This document shows, in pieces, positions 28,291 to 38,189 of a stretch of DNA of 64,000 nt (the stretch's first letter is position 1; each line of letters opens with the position of its first letter). The DNA comes from Gemmatimonadota bacterium. GTDB lineage: Bacteria; Gemmatimonadota; Gemmatimonadetes; Gemmatimonadales; GWC2-71-9. The notes under the pieces are model-generated. The model ran no database searches. It had not been told where the DNA came from and saw only the letters and a program-made list of their open reading frames with translations. The position numbers and the translations under genes are program-made. The stretch spans positions 1-64,000 of the forward strand of contig QHTZ01000099.1 in assembly GCA_003221005.1 (NCBI GenBank). The letters are read 5' to 3'.

Positions 28291-30330
28291 CTAATCCGCC
28301 GCCTGCCGCTCGGGCGGCGGCTCCTCGTCCGCGAGCAGCCGGAACGATTTCACGGCATCGCTCAGCTTGTCGGCGGCCTCGGCGAGCCGGTTCGCGGACG
28401 CGGCGATCTCTTCAGTCGAGGCGCTCTGCTGCTCGCTCGACGCCGCGATCTCTTCGGTCGACGCGAGCAGCCCTTCGGTCCCCTGCGCCACGCTGCCGAG
28501 CCGGCTCGTGATCTCCTCCACCAGCGCCCGCACCTCGCCCGTCATTTTCGCGATCTCGCGGCTCCAGGCGTCGTTCGCGGTGGCCTCCGCCGCGACCGTG
28601 CCGAGCCCCTGCGCGGCCGTCTGGGCCGCTTCGCGCGCGGCGGCGCCGCCCTGGGCCAATGCGATGAGGCGCTCGCGCGTAGCGTGAACGCGTGCCAGCA
28701 CACCGCGCACCATGTCTGCGGTCTCGCCGGCCGCCGCGGCGGCCACCGAGGCAAGCTTTCGCACCTCGTCCGCCACCACCGCGAAGCCGCGGCCCTGCGG
28801 GCCGGCCCGCGCGGCTTCGATGGCGGCGTTGAGCGCGAGCATGTTGGTCTGCGTGGCCACCGTCTTGGCTTGGGTTACGAACTTCTGAATCTCACCCGAC
28901 GCCGTCGCGAGGGCGTCGGCCTCCTCCGCGCCTCGCGCGACCTCGTCGGCGAGCTTGGAGAGCTGAGCAGTGCTCTGATCGAGCACCTCCTTGTTCTTGC
29001 GGGCGAGCGTCGCGAGGTTGGTGTTGCGGCGCACCGAGTCTTCAGCGCCCGCGGCGAGGATGGTGAGGATTTGCAGGATCTTCGCCGTGTCGTCCGCCGC
29101 CGCACGGACCAGCTGGGCCTGCTCCGCGGCGCGGCGCGACAGATCCTGGCAGGTCGCGGACATCTCCTGGGTGGAGGCGCTCATCTGCTCGGTCGACGCC
29201 GAGATCTGCGCCGCCATCGCAGCTGCCTCGTCCGCCGCGCCCCGGATCGCCCCTACGAGGCGCCGCAGCGCAACCACCATCGAGTGAACCGAGGACAGCA
29301 GGTCTCCCACCTCGCTCGACCCGGTGCGGTGCGTCACGACGGTGACCGAGAGATCGCCACCCGCCACGCGACTCGCTACCGCCCCCGCGGCCCGCACCGG
29401 CTCGGTCACACGTTCCGTGACCCAGGTGCCCAGGCGCCACACGAGTAATAGGGCGAGGACGAGCAGCGCCGCCGCACCGAGCCAGATCGTGTGCAGGGTC
29501 GACTGCACGGCGGCGTAGGCGCGACTGGTGGGTTGTCGGAACAGCACCCACCATTTTCCCTGGTTCGCGGGCGCAGAAACCACCAGCTCCGGGCCGCGGC
29601 TCGTGCGCACGACCAGGGTCACCGGCCGCTCCTCGCGGGGGATCGCCTGCTCCTGCGCGCCCGGCTCCGGCTGAGCCCGGTTGGGCGTCGCGATCACGTG
29701 GCCCATGTCGTCCACCAGCTCGAGGTAGGCGCCGTCACCCAGATCTGAGGTGGCGAGGAGCTGGCCCAGGCGGTCGAGCGCGACCCCCGCGCGCAGCACG
29801 CCTGCGGGGCGGGCCGCACCGGGCGCGCGCACCGCCACCGCGTACTCGACCGCCGAGCCGGACCGCGACGAATCCCCGGGACTGTAGCCCTCGAACGCCC
29901 CGTCGCGCAGCGCCGCCTGCCACCAGACTTCCTGCTGATAGGTGCCGAGCCCCAGCCTGCCGGTCGACGCGACGACGCCGACGCCGTGGCTATTCGTGAG
30001 CACGAGCTCCGCGATGTCGGAGCGCTGCGGATAGTCCCGGAGGAAGACGGCGAGCTGCGGGTCAGCGCTCGCGGCATCGCGGGCCGCCGTGACGACGAGC
30101 GGCGAGCGCGCCAGCACGTCCACCTCGTGACGGCGCTCGCGCATGTAGCTCGACGCCAGCGTGGCGACGCGTGTGGCGATTTCGCGTCCCCGCGCGTTCG
30201 CCAGGCGCTCGAGGGTGCCGCGCGCGTTCTGGCCGCCCACCAGGGCGACGCCGACCGCGAGCGACACGGCGGCTGCCACTCCCGCGAGGAGCAGGCTCGA
30301 CCGCAGACGCTGGTGCGACGACGTCGCCAT
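28291..30330 (-). CDS. Methyl-accepting chemotaxis protein
   Basis: N-terminal TM plus sensor domain, HAMP, signalling hairpin [34 protein letters not shown]. Confidence 0.93.
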   Translation of the reverse strand: MATSSHQRLRSSLLLAGVAAAVSLAVGVALVGGQNARGTLERLANARGREIATRVATLASSYMRERRHEVDVLARSPLVVTAARDAASADPQLAVFLRDYPQRSDIAELVLTNSHGVGVVASTGRLGLGTYQQEVWWQAALRDGAFEGYSPGDSSRSGSAVEYAVAVRAPGAARPAGVLRAGVALDRLGQLLATSDLGDGAYLELVDDMGHVIATPNRAQPEPGAQEQAIPREERPVTLVVRTSRGPELVVSAPANQGKWWVLFRQPTSRAYAAVQSTLHTIWLGAAALLVLALLLVWRLGTWVTERVTEPVRAAGAVASRVAGGDLSVTVVTHRTGSSEVGDLLSSVHSMVVALRRLVGAIRGAADEAAAMAAQISASTEQMSASTQEMSATCQDLSRRAAEQAQLVRAAADDTAKILQILTILAAGAEDSVRRNTNLATLARKNKEVLDQSTAQLSKLADEVARGAEEADALATASGEIQKFVTQAKTVATQTNMLALNAAIEAARAGPQGRGFAVVADEVRKLASVAAAAAGETADMVRGVLARVHATRERLIALAQGGAAAREAAQTAAQGLGTVAAEATANDAWSREIAKMTGEVRALVEEITSRLGSVAQGTEGLLASTEEIAASSEQQSASTEEIAASANRLAEAADKLSDAVKSFRLLADEEPPPERQAAD

Positions 30331-30398
30331 GTGGGGTTGGAGGGGCTAAGGTAGGGATGGTTACACACCGGGGCAAGTCCGTTTAATTTCAGGCACTT

Positions 30399-32813
30399 AT
30401 GGGAAGCATCCCGACCTACGACCCCGCCGCCGTCGAGGCCGCGTGGCAAGAGCGCTGGGCCCAAAACCACACCAACGAGCCCGACCTCGACCACCCGTCA
30501 CGGCCATTCTACAACCTCATGATGTTCCCGTACCCGTCGGCCGAGGGGCTGCACGTTGGGAATATGTTCGCGTTTACGGGCGCCGACATTTATGGGCGGT
30601 TCCAGCGGCTCCATGGTCACGACGTGTTCGAGCCGATCGGGTTCGACGCGTTCGGGATCCACTCCGAGAACTACGCGCTGAGCATCGGGGCGCACCCGGC
30701 GCGGCTAATTCCTGAGAACATCGAGACGTTCCGCCGCCAGCTCAAGCGCTTCGGCGCCATGTTCGACTGGCGGCAGGAGCTCTCCACGATTGACCCGCGC
30801 TACTACAAGTGGACCCAGTGGATCTTCCTCCAGCTCTTCAACGCCGGACTCGCCTTCCGCAAGAGGGCGGCGGTGAACTGGTGCCCCGTGTGCAAGACGG
30901 TGCTCGCGAACGAGCAGGTGATCAACGGCTACTGCGAGCGACATCCGGACGTGAAGGTCGAGCAGCGGTTCCTCGAGCAATGGTTCTTCGCCATCACGCG
31001 CTACGCCGAGCGGCTGCTCGGGAATCTGGACCGGCTCGACTGGCCGGAGAGCACGATCGCGATGCAGCGGAACTGGATCGGGCGAAGCGAGGGTGCGGAG
31101 CTCGTGTTCGAGACGCCCGCCGGCCAGAAGATCACCGTGTTCACCACCCGGCCCGACACCGTGTTCGGGGCGACCTACTTGGTGCTGGCCCCGGAGCATC
31201 CGCTGGTCGATGCGCTCACCGCCGTCGAGCAGCAGCCGGCGGTGCGCGCGTACCAGCGCGAGGTCGCGGCCAAGGACATCGTCTCGCGCAAGGTGGGGGA
31301 CAAGACGAAGACCGGGGTGTTCCTCGGCTCGTACGCCCGCAATCCGGCCACGGGCGAGGCGATCCCGATCTGGATCGCGGACTACGTCCTGATGGAGTAC
31401 GGGACCGGCGCGATCATGGCCGTCCCCGCGCACGACGGGCGGGACTTCGAGTTCGCGACCCAGTTCCGCCTCCCGATCGTGCAGGTGGTGCGGCGAGACG
31501 GGGAGGCGCTCCCCTTCGAATCGCTGGACGGCGTTCTCACGGCTTCCGGGCCGTTCGACGGGCTCCCCGCGGCCGAGGGCGGGAAGCGGATCGTCGCTTG
31601 GCTCGCCGGGCGGGGGCTGGGCACGCCGCGCGTGCAGTACCGGCTGCACGACTGGTGCATCTCGCGGCAGCGCTACTGGGGGCCGCCGATCCCGATCATC
31701 CACTGCGAGCGGTGCGGGCCCGTCGGGGTGCCGGAGCGGGATCTCCCGGTCGAGCTCCCCCTGATCGAGGACTTCCGCCCCGACGACACGGGCGTGAGCC
31801 CGCTGGCGCGCCACCGCGAGTGGTACTTCGTGAAGTGCCCCAAGTGCGGCGCCGCAGGGCGGCGCGAGACCGACGTCTCGGACACGTTCCTTGACTCGGC
31901 GTGGTACTTCCTCCGCTACCCCTCCACCGACGAGGACGGCCGGCCGTGGGATCCGCGCCGCACTAAGACGTGGCTTCCCGTGAGTACCTACATCGGGGGC
32001 AACGAGCACGCGGTGCTGCATCTCTTGTATTCGCGGTTCATCACGATGGTGCTGCGGGACCTCGGGCACCTTGAGTTCGAGGAGCCGTTCCCCAAGCTGC
32101 GCGCCCACGGGCTCATCATCAAGGACGGCGCGAAGATGTCCAAGTCGCGCGGCAACGTGGTGATCCCGGACGCCTACATCCAGAAGTGGGGCGCCGACGC
32201 CTTCCGCATGTATCTCATGTTTCTAGGGCCTTTCCAGGAAGGCGGCGACTTCCGGGACGAGGGGATTACGGGCGTCCGTCGCTTCCTGGACAAGGTGTGG
32301 ACACTCGTGTACGACGCGGCCGGCGCGCCGCCGCAGCCCGTCCCGCTCCCGCCGGCCGTGGATCGCAAGCTGCACCAAACCATCCACAAGGTCACCGTGG
32401 ACACGGAGCGGCTTGACTACAATACCGCCATCGCCGCGATGATGGAGTACGTCAACGAATTGCGGAATGCGGAATGCGGAATGCGGAATGCCGTGGAGCC
32501 GCTAGTAGTGATGCTCGCTCCGTACGCGCCGCACGTGGCGGAAGAGCTGTGGCAACGGCTCGGACACGACACTTCGGTGTTCGACGCCGACTGGCCCGCC
32601 TACGACGCGCGGCTCGCGGCGTCGGGGGACGTCGAGATCGCGGTGCAAGTGAACGGCAAGGTGCGTGCGCGACTCACCGTTGCCCGGGGCCTCGACGAAG
32701 CCCAGGTCCGGGCGATCGCCCTGAAAGACGACACCGTGCGCAAGTTCGTGGATGGGAAAGCGGTGAAGAAGACGATCTACGTGCAGGATCGGCTGCTGAA
32801 TCTCGTGGTGTAA
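30399..32813 (+). CDS. leuS: Leucyl-tRNA synthetase
   Basis: MMFPYPSAEGLHVGN (HIGH-type), KMSKSRGNVV (KMSKS), CP1 editing domain, C-terminal NGKVRARLTVARG. Confidence 0.98.
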   Translation: MGSIPTYDPAAVEAAWQERWAQNHTNEPDLDHPSRPFYNLMMFPYPSAEGLHVGNMFAFTGADIYGRFQRLHGHDVFEPIGFDAFGIHSENYALSIGAHPARLIPENIETFRRQLKRFGAMFDWRQELSTIDPRYYKWTQWIFLQLFNAGLAFRKRAAVNWCPVCKTVLANEQVINGYCERHPDVKVEQRFLEQWFFAITRYAERLLGNLDRLDWPESTIAMQRNWIGRSEGAELVFETPAGQKITVFTTRPDTVFGATYLVLAPEHPLVDALTAVEQQPAVRAYQREVAAKDIVSRKVGDKTKTGVFLGSYARNPATGEAIPIWIADYVLMEYGTGAIMAVPAHDGRDFEFATQFRLPIVQVVRRDGEALPFESLDGVLTASGPFDGLPAAEGGKRIVAWLAGRGLGTPRVQYRLHDWCISRQRYWGPPIPIIHCERCGPVGVPERDLPVELPLIEDFRPDDTGVSPLARHREWYFVKCPKCGAAGRRETDVSDTFLDSAWYFLRYPSTDEDGRPWDPRRTKTWLPVSTYIGGNEHAVLHLLYSRFITMVLRDLGHLEFEEPFPKLRAHGLIIKDGAKMSKSRGNVVIPDAYIQKWGADAFRMYLMFLGPFQEGGDFRDEGITGVRRFLDKVWTLVYDAAGAPPQPVPLPPAVDRKLHQTIHKVTVDTERLDYNTAIAAMMEYVNELRNAECGMRNAVEPLVVMLAPYAPHVAEELWQRLGHDTSVFDADWPAYDARLAASGDVEIAVQVNGKVRARLTVARGLDEAQVRAIALKDDTVRKFVDGKAVKKTIYVQDRLLNLVV
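32461..32488 (+). repeat. Four tandem TGCGGAA heptamers inside leuS
   Basis: TGCGGAATGCGGAATGCGGAATGCGGAA read directly; encodes part of LRNAECGMRNAV. Confidence 0.95.
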
Positions 32814-32814
32814 C

Positions 32815-32890
32815 GAGGGACGGGGGACGAGGGACGTGTAGATCCGCTGCCACTCGTCCCCCGTCCCCCGTCCCCCGTCCCGCGTCCCTC
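32815..32890. repeat. Inverted pair of GNGGGAC heptamer arrays (3 copies / 5 inverted copies)
   Basis: GAGGGAC GGGGGAC GAGGGAC (32815-32835), 20-nt spacer, GTCCCCC x3 GTCCCGC GTCCCTC (32856-32890); between convergent genes. Confidence 0.95.
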
Positions 32891-34042
32891 CTAGAACACC
32901 TTCGCGACCATCTCCCCGACAAAGTACCCTACGCCCGCCACTCCGAGTCCCACGACGAACATGTCAGTCCCGCTTCGGATCACCCCCCGGCCGGTGAACA
33001 GGCTGCGCGCCGCGCCGACCAGGAAGTGCGACAGCATGGCGATCGTGAACGCCGTCCACGCCGCTGCGCGGGCCGGCAGCACCAGGAACGGTGCGACGGG
33101 GATCAACGCACCGACGGCGGTCGCGGCGCCCGTGAGCCACCCTTCCTTGAACGGCGTCGCGTGCGCCTCGCCGATCTTCAGCTCCTCGCGCACCTGCTCC
33201 CCCAGCGCGCGCTGCGGGTCCTGCATGACCTCCGAGGCCATGCGGTGCGCCGTACGGGGATCGACGCCCTTGGCCTGGTAGAGCAGCATGAGCTCCTCCT
33301 GCTCCACGTCGGGCATCAGTCGGATCTCTTCCTTCTCCATCGCGATCTCGTGCGCGTACACCTCGAGCTCGCTCTTCGCCGCGAGGTACCCGGAGGCACC
33401 CATCGAGAGCGCGTCCGCGATCATCCCAGCGAGCCCGGACACGAGCACCACGTGCGGCGCCACGTCCGCCCCGATCACACCTGCGACGAGTCCGAAGTTG
33501 GCCGTCAGCCCGTCGTTGAACCCGTACACCACGTTGCGCAGGAAGCCGCCCGACTCGGTCCGGTGCCACGGCTCGGAGCTGCGCCCGGCGAGACTCGCCA
33601 GCGTCTCGGCGTGCTCGGCCGACTCGCGGGCGAGGGTGAGCGACACCTGCCGCGCGTCCGCCGCCCGCGACGCCGCGTGCAGGTCCATGTAGCCCTTCAC
33701 CTCGCGTCCCTCTTCCCGCAGCAACAGCGGCAGCAAGTAGCGCGGCCCGAAGCGTCGCCCCAGCCACGCCAGTATCCGCGCCTTGAAGGACGGCGGCGGG
33801 TCGGTCGCCACCGGTCGGCCGTTGTTAGAGAGCAGCTTGGCCCAGAGCTCGGTGTGTCGCCGCTCCCCGTCGGCGAGCTGCCGGTAGATTTCCTGCTTGC
33901 CCGGGTCGGGCTCTTGAGCCGCAAGCTCCCCATAGAGGTAGGCGGCGTCGGATTCGTCTTGCCAGTGGTGCAGCCATTCGTGTAGGCTGTGCCGATCTGG
34001 CGCTAGGCGTGGGGCGGGGGCGGGGGCGCGGGCCGTCATCAT
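32891..34042 (-). CDS. Ferritin-like (erythrin) domain fused to VIT1/CCC1-type transporter (MbfA-like)
   Basis: N-terminal ESDAAYLYGELAAQEPDPGKQEIYRQLADGERRHTELW; C-terminal VVYGFNDGLTANFGLVAGVIG and following TM helices. Confidence 0.88.
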   Translation of the reverse strand: MMTARAPAPAPRLAPDRHSLHEWLHHWQDESDAAYLYGELAAQEPDPGKQEIYRQLADGERRHTELWAKLLSNNGRPVATDPPPSFKARILAWLGRRFGPRYLLPLLLREEGREVKGYMDLHAASRAADARQVSLTLARESAEHAETLASLAGRSSEPWHRTESGGFLRNVVYGFNDGLTANFGLVAGVIGADVAPHVVLVSGLAGMIADALSMGASGYLAAKSELEVYAHEIAMEKEEIRLMPDVEQEELMLLYQAKGVDPRTAHRMASEVMQDPQRALGEQVREELKIGEAHATPFKEGWLTGAATAVGALIPVAPFLVLPARAAAWTAFTIAMLSHFLVGAARSLFTGRGVIRSGTDMFVVGLGVAGVGYFVGEMVAKVF

Positions 34043-34161
34043 CTAGAAGATAGTCGCAACTTGCAGGATGGCAATAGGTTAGACGATGTCACTGGATGCG
34101 GTCGTCCGCGCGTACTTGAGCGCGACGGCTTACGTCGTTCACGCATCTTAGCTTGCAGGAG

Positions 34162-34701
34162 ATGACGATCTCACTCGCCGTTTCGGACGTTCTGATCGCC
34201 CGAGCCAAATCCGGGGACGTGGAGGCTCTCGAGGCGCTGTACCGCGCCTTCGAGACGCCCGTCTACAACCTGGCGCGCCGCATCCTGCGGAGCCCCGAGG
34301 ACGCGGAGGACGTGCTCCAGGAGACGTTTCTCGAAGTCGTGCGGAGCATTCGCTCGTTCCGGGGCGAGGGGCACCTGTGGAGCTGGATCCGCCAGATCGC
34401 GTCCTCGAAAGCGCTGATGCGCATCCGGCGACATCAAGTTCGGGCGGAGGAAGCGTTCGACGAGGAAGCGACCGCCGGTTCGCCTCCCGTAGGCGTGCCC
34501 GCGCGCGTGGACCTCGAGCGGGCGTTTGAGCGGCTGAGCGAGACGTCGCGCGCGGTGGTGTGGTTTCACGACGTCGAAGGGTATACGCACGAGGAGATTG
34601 CGGAGATGATGGGCAAGACGGTGAGTTTTTCGAAGTCGCAGCTGGCGCGGGCCCACGCGCGGCTGCGGCGCATGTTGGAAGGGGAAGGGGCGACCCGATG
34701 A
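34162..34701 (+). CDS. ECF-family RNA polymerase sigma factor
   Basis: YNLARRILRSPEDAEDVLQETFLEVVRSIRSFRGEGHLWSWIRQIASSKALMRIRR; sigma4 YTHEEIAEMMGKTVSFSKSQLARAHARLRRML. Confidence 0.93.
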   Translation: MTISLAVSDVLIARAKSGDVEALEALYRAFETPVYNLARRILRSPEDAEDVLQETFLEVVRSIRSFRGEGHLWSWIRQIASSKALMRIRRHQVRAEEAFDEEATAGSPPVGVPARVDLERAFERLSETSRAVVWFHDVEGYTHEEIAEMMGKTVSFSKSQLARAHARLRRMLEGEGATR

Positions 34702-35285
34702 TGCACTGCACAATTGAGGAGCTGCTCGCCCTGCGGGCGAACGAAGGATCCGTGTGGGCGCGGCAGCATCTGGAAGCCTGTCCCGCGTGCCGCGCGGAGC
34801 TCGAGGCGCTGTACCAGCGCGTGGCGCAGCTCAAAGCGCTGCCGGTACTGGGGCCCGCCCGGGACCGCTGGCCGGTGATCCGCGACCATCTCGCGGCGCA
34901 GCAGCTGCGCCGCCGCCGGCGCTGGACCGCCTGGGGCCTCGCGGCAGCGGCGGCCGTGATCGGGGTGATCGTGTTGCGCCCCTTCGGGGGCGAGCAAGCG
35001 TACGGGGACGAGCTGGCGCAGGCCAAGCGACAGTCGGCCTCGCTCGAGGCGCAGCTGCAGCGCTACGACCCCGATTCGCGGGTGGAGACCGGTCGCGCGG
35101 CCGCGCTCGCCGCCGAGCTCGAGGACCGGATCGCGGCGGTGGACGCGGAGCTGGCGCGGTTGAATGTCGGCGCGCCGGCTGACCGGGGCGATCGTGACCT
35201 GGTGAAGCTATGGCAGGACCGCGTGGGCCTGATGCAGCAGCTCATGGAAGTCCACGTCACGCGCGCGTCCTACGTCGGGTTGTAG
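34698..35285 (+). CDS. Anti-sigma factor (ZAS-like zinc finger, one TM)
   Basis: MMHCTIEELLALRANEGSVWARQHLEACPACRAELEAL; TM helix; overlaps sigma stop (ATGA). Confidence 0.85.
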   Translation: MMHCTIEELLALRANEGSVWARQHLEACPACRAELEALYQRVAQLKALPVLGPARDRWPVIRDHLAAQQLRRRRRWTAWGLAAAAAVIGVIVLRPFGGEQAYGDELAQAKRQSASLEAQLQRYDPDSRVETGRAAALAAELEDRIAAVDAELARLNVGAPADRGDRDLVKLWQDRVGLMQQLMEVHVTRASYVGL

Positions 35286-35324
35286 CGGGCCGTCGTGGAG
35301 ATCATTCGGAAGGGTAGGAACTAC

Positions 35325-36224
35325 ATGAAGACGGCCACCGCAGTCCTTGCACTCGCGACCCTCATCCTAGGTGGGGCCGGTAGCGCAGCAGGCCAGGAGC
35401 CTCCGCGCGTCCCCGCCGCACCCGCTCCCCCTCGTGCCACGCGCCACCCCCGCGCGTGGGCGTTCTCGATGGACGACCACCACGGCCGGCTGGGGGTGCT
35501 CGTGAACACGGATGCCAACCCCGCGATGGACAGCGTCGGGGCGCGACTCGAGGCGGTGACGCCGGGTGGCCCCGCGGCCAAGGCGGGGCTCAAGGCAGGC
35601 GACGTCATCACGCGATTCAACGGTACCGGGCTCGCCGGCCCGCGGGGCGATGATGACGAGTCAGGTCCCGGCCAGAAGCTCGTGCAGCTGGCGCGTGCGC
35701 TCGCTCCCGGCGACACGGTGCAGATCGAGTATCGCCGGGGGGGCGGGACCGACGTCAAGAAGACGACGCTCGTCGCAGCGGAGGTGGGCGGCATGGGCCG
35801 CATGATGGATATGGACCGCGTCGAGCTACGGGCGCCTCACGTGATGGACATGCTCCCACACGAGGGCGAGTTCTCATTCTGCTTTGGGGACGCCTGGTGC
35901 GACATGGAGCTGGTCAGCCTCAACCCGGACCTGGGCGAGTACTTCGGGACCAAGGAAGGGGTCTTGGTCGTCAAGGCGCCCGCCGACTCGAGCCTGCCGC
36001 TCAAGAGCGGGGACGTGATCCAGGCGATCGGCGCGCGCAAGCCCACGTCCGCTTCCCACGCGATGCGCATCCTGCGCTCTTACGACACCGGCGAGACGGT
36101 CACGATCGAGGTCATGCGGAAGCAGAAGCGGACCAGCATCACCTGGCACGTGCCGAGTCGCGGCGAGCGCGGACGCCCGTACATGCGGGTGCACCGCGAC
36201 TCGGACGAGGACGACCCTAACTAG
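35325..36224 (+). CDS. Secreted PDZ-domain protein
   Basis: Signal peptide MKTATAVLALATLILGGAGSAAGQ; two PDZ-like regions (GGPAAKAGLKAGDVITRFNG; DSSLPLKSGDVIQAIGARKP). Confidence 0.85.
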   Translation: MKTATAVLALATLILGGAGSAAGQEPPRVPAAPAPPRATRHPRAWAFSMDDHHGRLGVLVNTDANPAMDSVGARLEAVTPGGPAAKAGLKAGDVITRFNGTGLAGPRGDDDESGPGQKLVQLARALAPGDTVQIEYRRGGGTDVKKTTLVAAEVGGMGRMMDMDRVELRAPHVMDMLPHEGEFSFCFGDAWCDMELVSLNPDLGEYFGTKEGVLVVKAPADSSLPLKSGDVIQAIGARKPTSASHAMRILRSYDTGETVTIEVMRKQKRTSITWHVPSRGERGRPYMRVHRDSDEDDPN

Positions 36225-36228
36225 CTAA

Positions 36229-36254
36229 CGGGCCACGCAGCTCAGCGTGGCCCG
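36229..36254. terminator. Hairpin CGGGCCACGC-AGCTCA-GCGTGGCCCG between convergent genes
   Basis: Perfect 10-bp stem, 6-nt loop, between stops at 36224 (+) and 36276 (-). Confidence 0.65.
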
Positions 36255-36275
36255 CTGTGCGTCGCGCCGCCGCGC

Positions 36276-38189
36276 TCACTTGCTGCGGCGGGCGTGCGGG
36301 AGTGCCTGGTCGAAGGCGGTGAACTCGAACGGCTTGGGGATGTAGGGCCGGCCGGTGGAGGCGAGGAAGTTGCGCACCTGCTCGTCCACCAGCTGGCCGG
36401 TCGTGAAGATCACCCGCTCGGCATGGGCCGGGTCCTTCACCCGCAGCTCCTCGTACAGCTGCTCTCCGGAGAGGTCGGGCATCCGCATATCCACGACCAC
36501 CGCGTCGAAGGTACCCTCGCGCAGCCGCGCCAACGCGTCTCGGCCGCTCGCCGTGGTCTCGATCTCGTGCCCGCGCGAGGCGAAGTAGCGCTGCAGGGCG
36601 ACGCGGACGGAGGCCTCGTCGTCCACCACGAGAATGCGGAGCCGCTCGCCAGCGGCCGCGCTGGTCGGCGTTCCGGCGAACTGCTCGCTCTCCTGTGACG
36701 CGACGAGCGGCAGCTCGATCGTGAAGTGGGCGCCGCCCGTGGGGGCGTTTTCGGCCCAGATCTTTCCCTCGTGCTCGCGCACGATGCCGAGCGAGATCGA
36801 GAGCCCGAGGCCGGTGCCTGACCCCGTGGGCTTGGTGGTGAAGAACGGATTGAAGATCCGCTCGAGCAGGTTCGGGGGGATCCCGGGGCCGCTGTCCTCC
36901 ACCTCGATCCGGATGACGTTGCCGGCGCGGCGCGTGCTGACGAGCAGGCGCTGGGTGTTCCCCTGGCGCTTCTCCATCGCCTGTTCCGCGTTGGTGATCA
37001 GGTTTAGGAACACCTGCTGCAGCTGGTGCGCGTCGGCCATCGTCTCGGGAAGGTCTTCGTCGTAGTCCCGCACGACTTCGATGCCCCGGACCCGCAGCTC
37101 GTATCCCCGGAGCTCGAGCGCGTCGTCCAGCACCTGATTGAGGGACGTGGAGGTTCGCTCGGGCTTGTGCTGGCGCGCGAAGGTGAGAAGGTTCTGCACG
37201 ATGCGCGACGCCCGGCGTGCCTCGGCGTAGATCATCTCGGCGGCGGTGCGCTGGTCGGGGGGGAAGCGCTTTTCCGTGAGCAACAGCTGGGCGAAGGCGG
37301 AGATACCCGCCAGCGGGTTGTTCAACTCGTGCGCCACGCCCGAGACGAGCTGCCCGATCGCGGACATCTTCTCCGACTGGATCAGCTGCTCCTGCAACAT
37401 CTTCTGATCGGTCACGTCACGAATGAGGCAGAGCACCTCCTCGTCGCGCTGCGGCGTCGAGTACGTCACGGAGATGGTGCGGATCTCCCGGTCCTTGCGG
37501 TAAAACGTCGTCTCGTACTGCCCCGTCTCCCCCGCCAACGCCTTCTGGAAGTGGCCCAGTACCTTGGGAAGCTCGTCGTCGGGGAGCATCGGGGCGAACC
37601 ACTGCCCGATCAGCTCCTCGCGCCGGTACCCCGAGAGCAGCTCGCCGGCGTGATTGACCGTGGTGAACCGGCCGCTCGCGTCGAACGTCACGATCGCGTC
37701 GGACGCCGACTCGACGAGGTTGCGGTAGCGCGCCTCGGAGCGGGCGAGCGTGTCATGGGCCCGCTTTTGGTCGGTGATGTCTCGCAGCATCGCGACGGTC
37801 CCGACCAACTCGCCGTCCAGCTCGAGCGGCGTCGTCGAGACCGCCACGTCGCGTTCGACCCCGTCCAGCCGTATGATCTTTGTCTCGTAGCGCTGTTCCT
37901 CGCCCCCCCGCGCGCGCTGCTCCCGCTCCTCGACGTGCGGCCGCTCCTCCGCGATGACGAGCTCGTTGACCGCCGTGCCCGGCAGGTCTTCGAGCGGCCG
38001 CCCGAACAGCTCGGCGGCGGCGCGGTTGACCGTGAGGATGCGGCGGTCGGTGCCCGTGACCACGACCGCGTCCGCCAGCGCCGCGACGATCTCGCGAGCG
38101 ATGGCGAGCGGATCGAACGCTGCCCGCTTCGCGGTCGCGGCCGATTCCCGCAGCTCCCGCGACGGCGATGTGCGTTGCCGCCTACTCAT
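36276..38189 (-). CDS. PAS-domain hybrid sensor histidine kinase with C-terminal receiver
   Basis: Multiple PAS segments, SGVAHELNNPLAGI H-box, GTGLGLSISLGIV G2 box, receiver ILVVDDEASVRVALQRYF...VVDMRMPDLSG. Confidence 0.93.
   Translation of the reverse strand: MSRRQRTSPSRELRESAATAKRAAFDPLAIAREIVAALADAVVVTGTDRRILTVNRAAAELFGRPLEDLPGTAVNELVIAEERPHVEEREQRARGGEEQRYETKIIRLDGVERDVAVSTTPLELDGELVGTVAMLRDITDQKRAHDTLARSEARYRNLVESASDAIVTFDASGRFTTVNHAGELLSGYRREELIGQWFAPMLPDDELPKVLGHFQKALAGETGQYETTFYRKDREIRTISVTYSTPQRDEEVLCLIRDVTDQKMLQEQLIQSEKMSAIGQLVSGVAHELNNPLAGISAFAQLLLTEKRFPPDQRTAAEMIYAEARRASRIVQNLLTFARQHKPERTSTSLNQVLDDALELRGYELRVRGIEVVRDYDEDLPETMADAHQLQQVFLNLITNAEQAMEKRQGNTQRLLVSTRRAGNVIRIEVEDSGPGIPPNLLERIFNPFFTTKPTGSGTGLGLSISLGIVREHEGKIWAENAPTGGAHFTIELPLVASQESEQFAGTPTSAAAGERLRILVVDDEASVRVALQRYFASRGHEIETTASGRDALARLREGTFDAVVVDMRMPDLSGEQLYEELRVKDPAHAERVIFTTGQLVDEQVRNFLASTGRPYIPKPFEFTAFDQALPHARRSK

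Noticed and set aside
28296-28320. CCGCCGCC-N9-GGCGGCGG hairpin at the MCP 3' end as a terminator
   Set aside because: Lies inside the MCP coding sequence and has no T tract; low-complexity GC.
32461-32890. CRISPR array
   Set aside because: Units are 7 bp without spacers; no cas genes in the window.
34060-34160. Direct repeat CTTGCAGGA at 34060-34068 and 34152-34160 as a regulatory pair
   Set aside because: The second copy is probably just the Shine-Dalgarno region of the sigma factor; two 9-mers are not enough.
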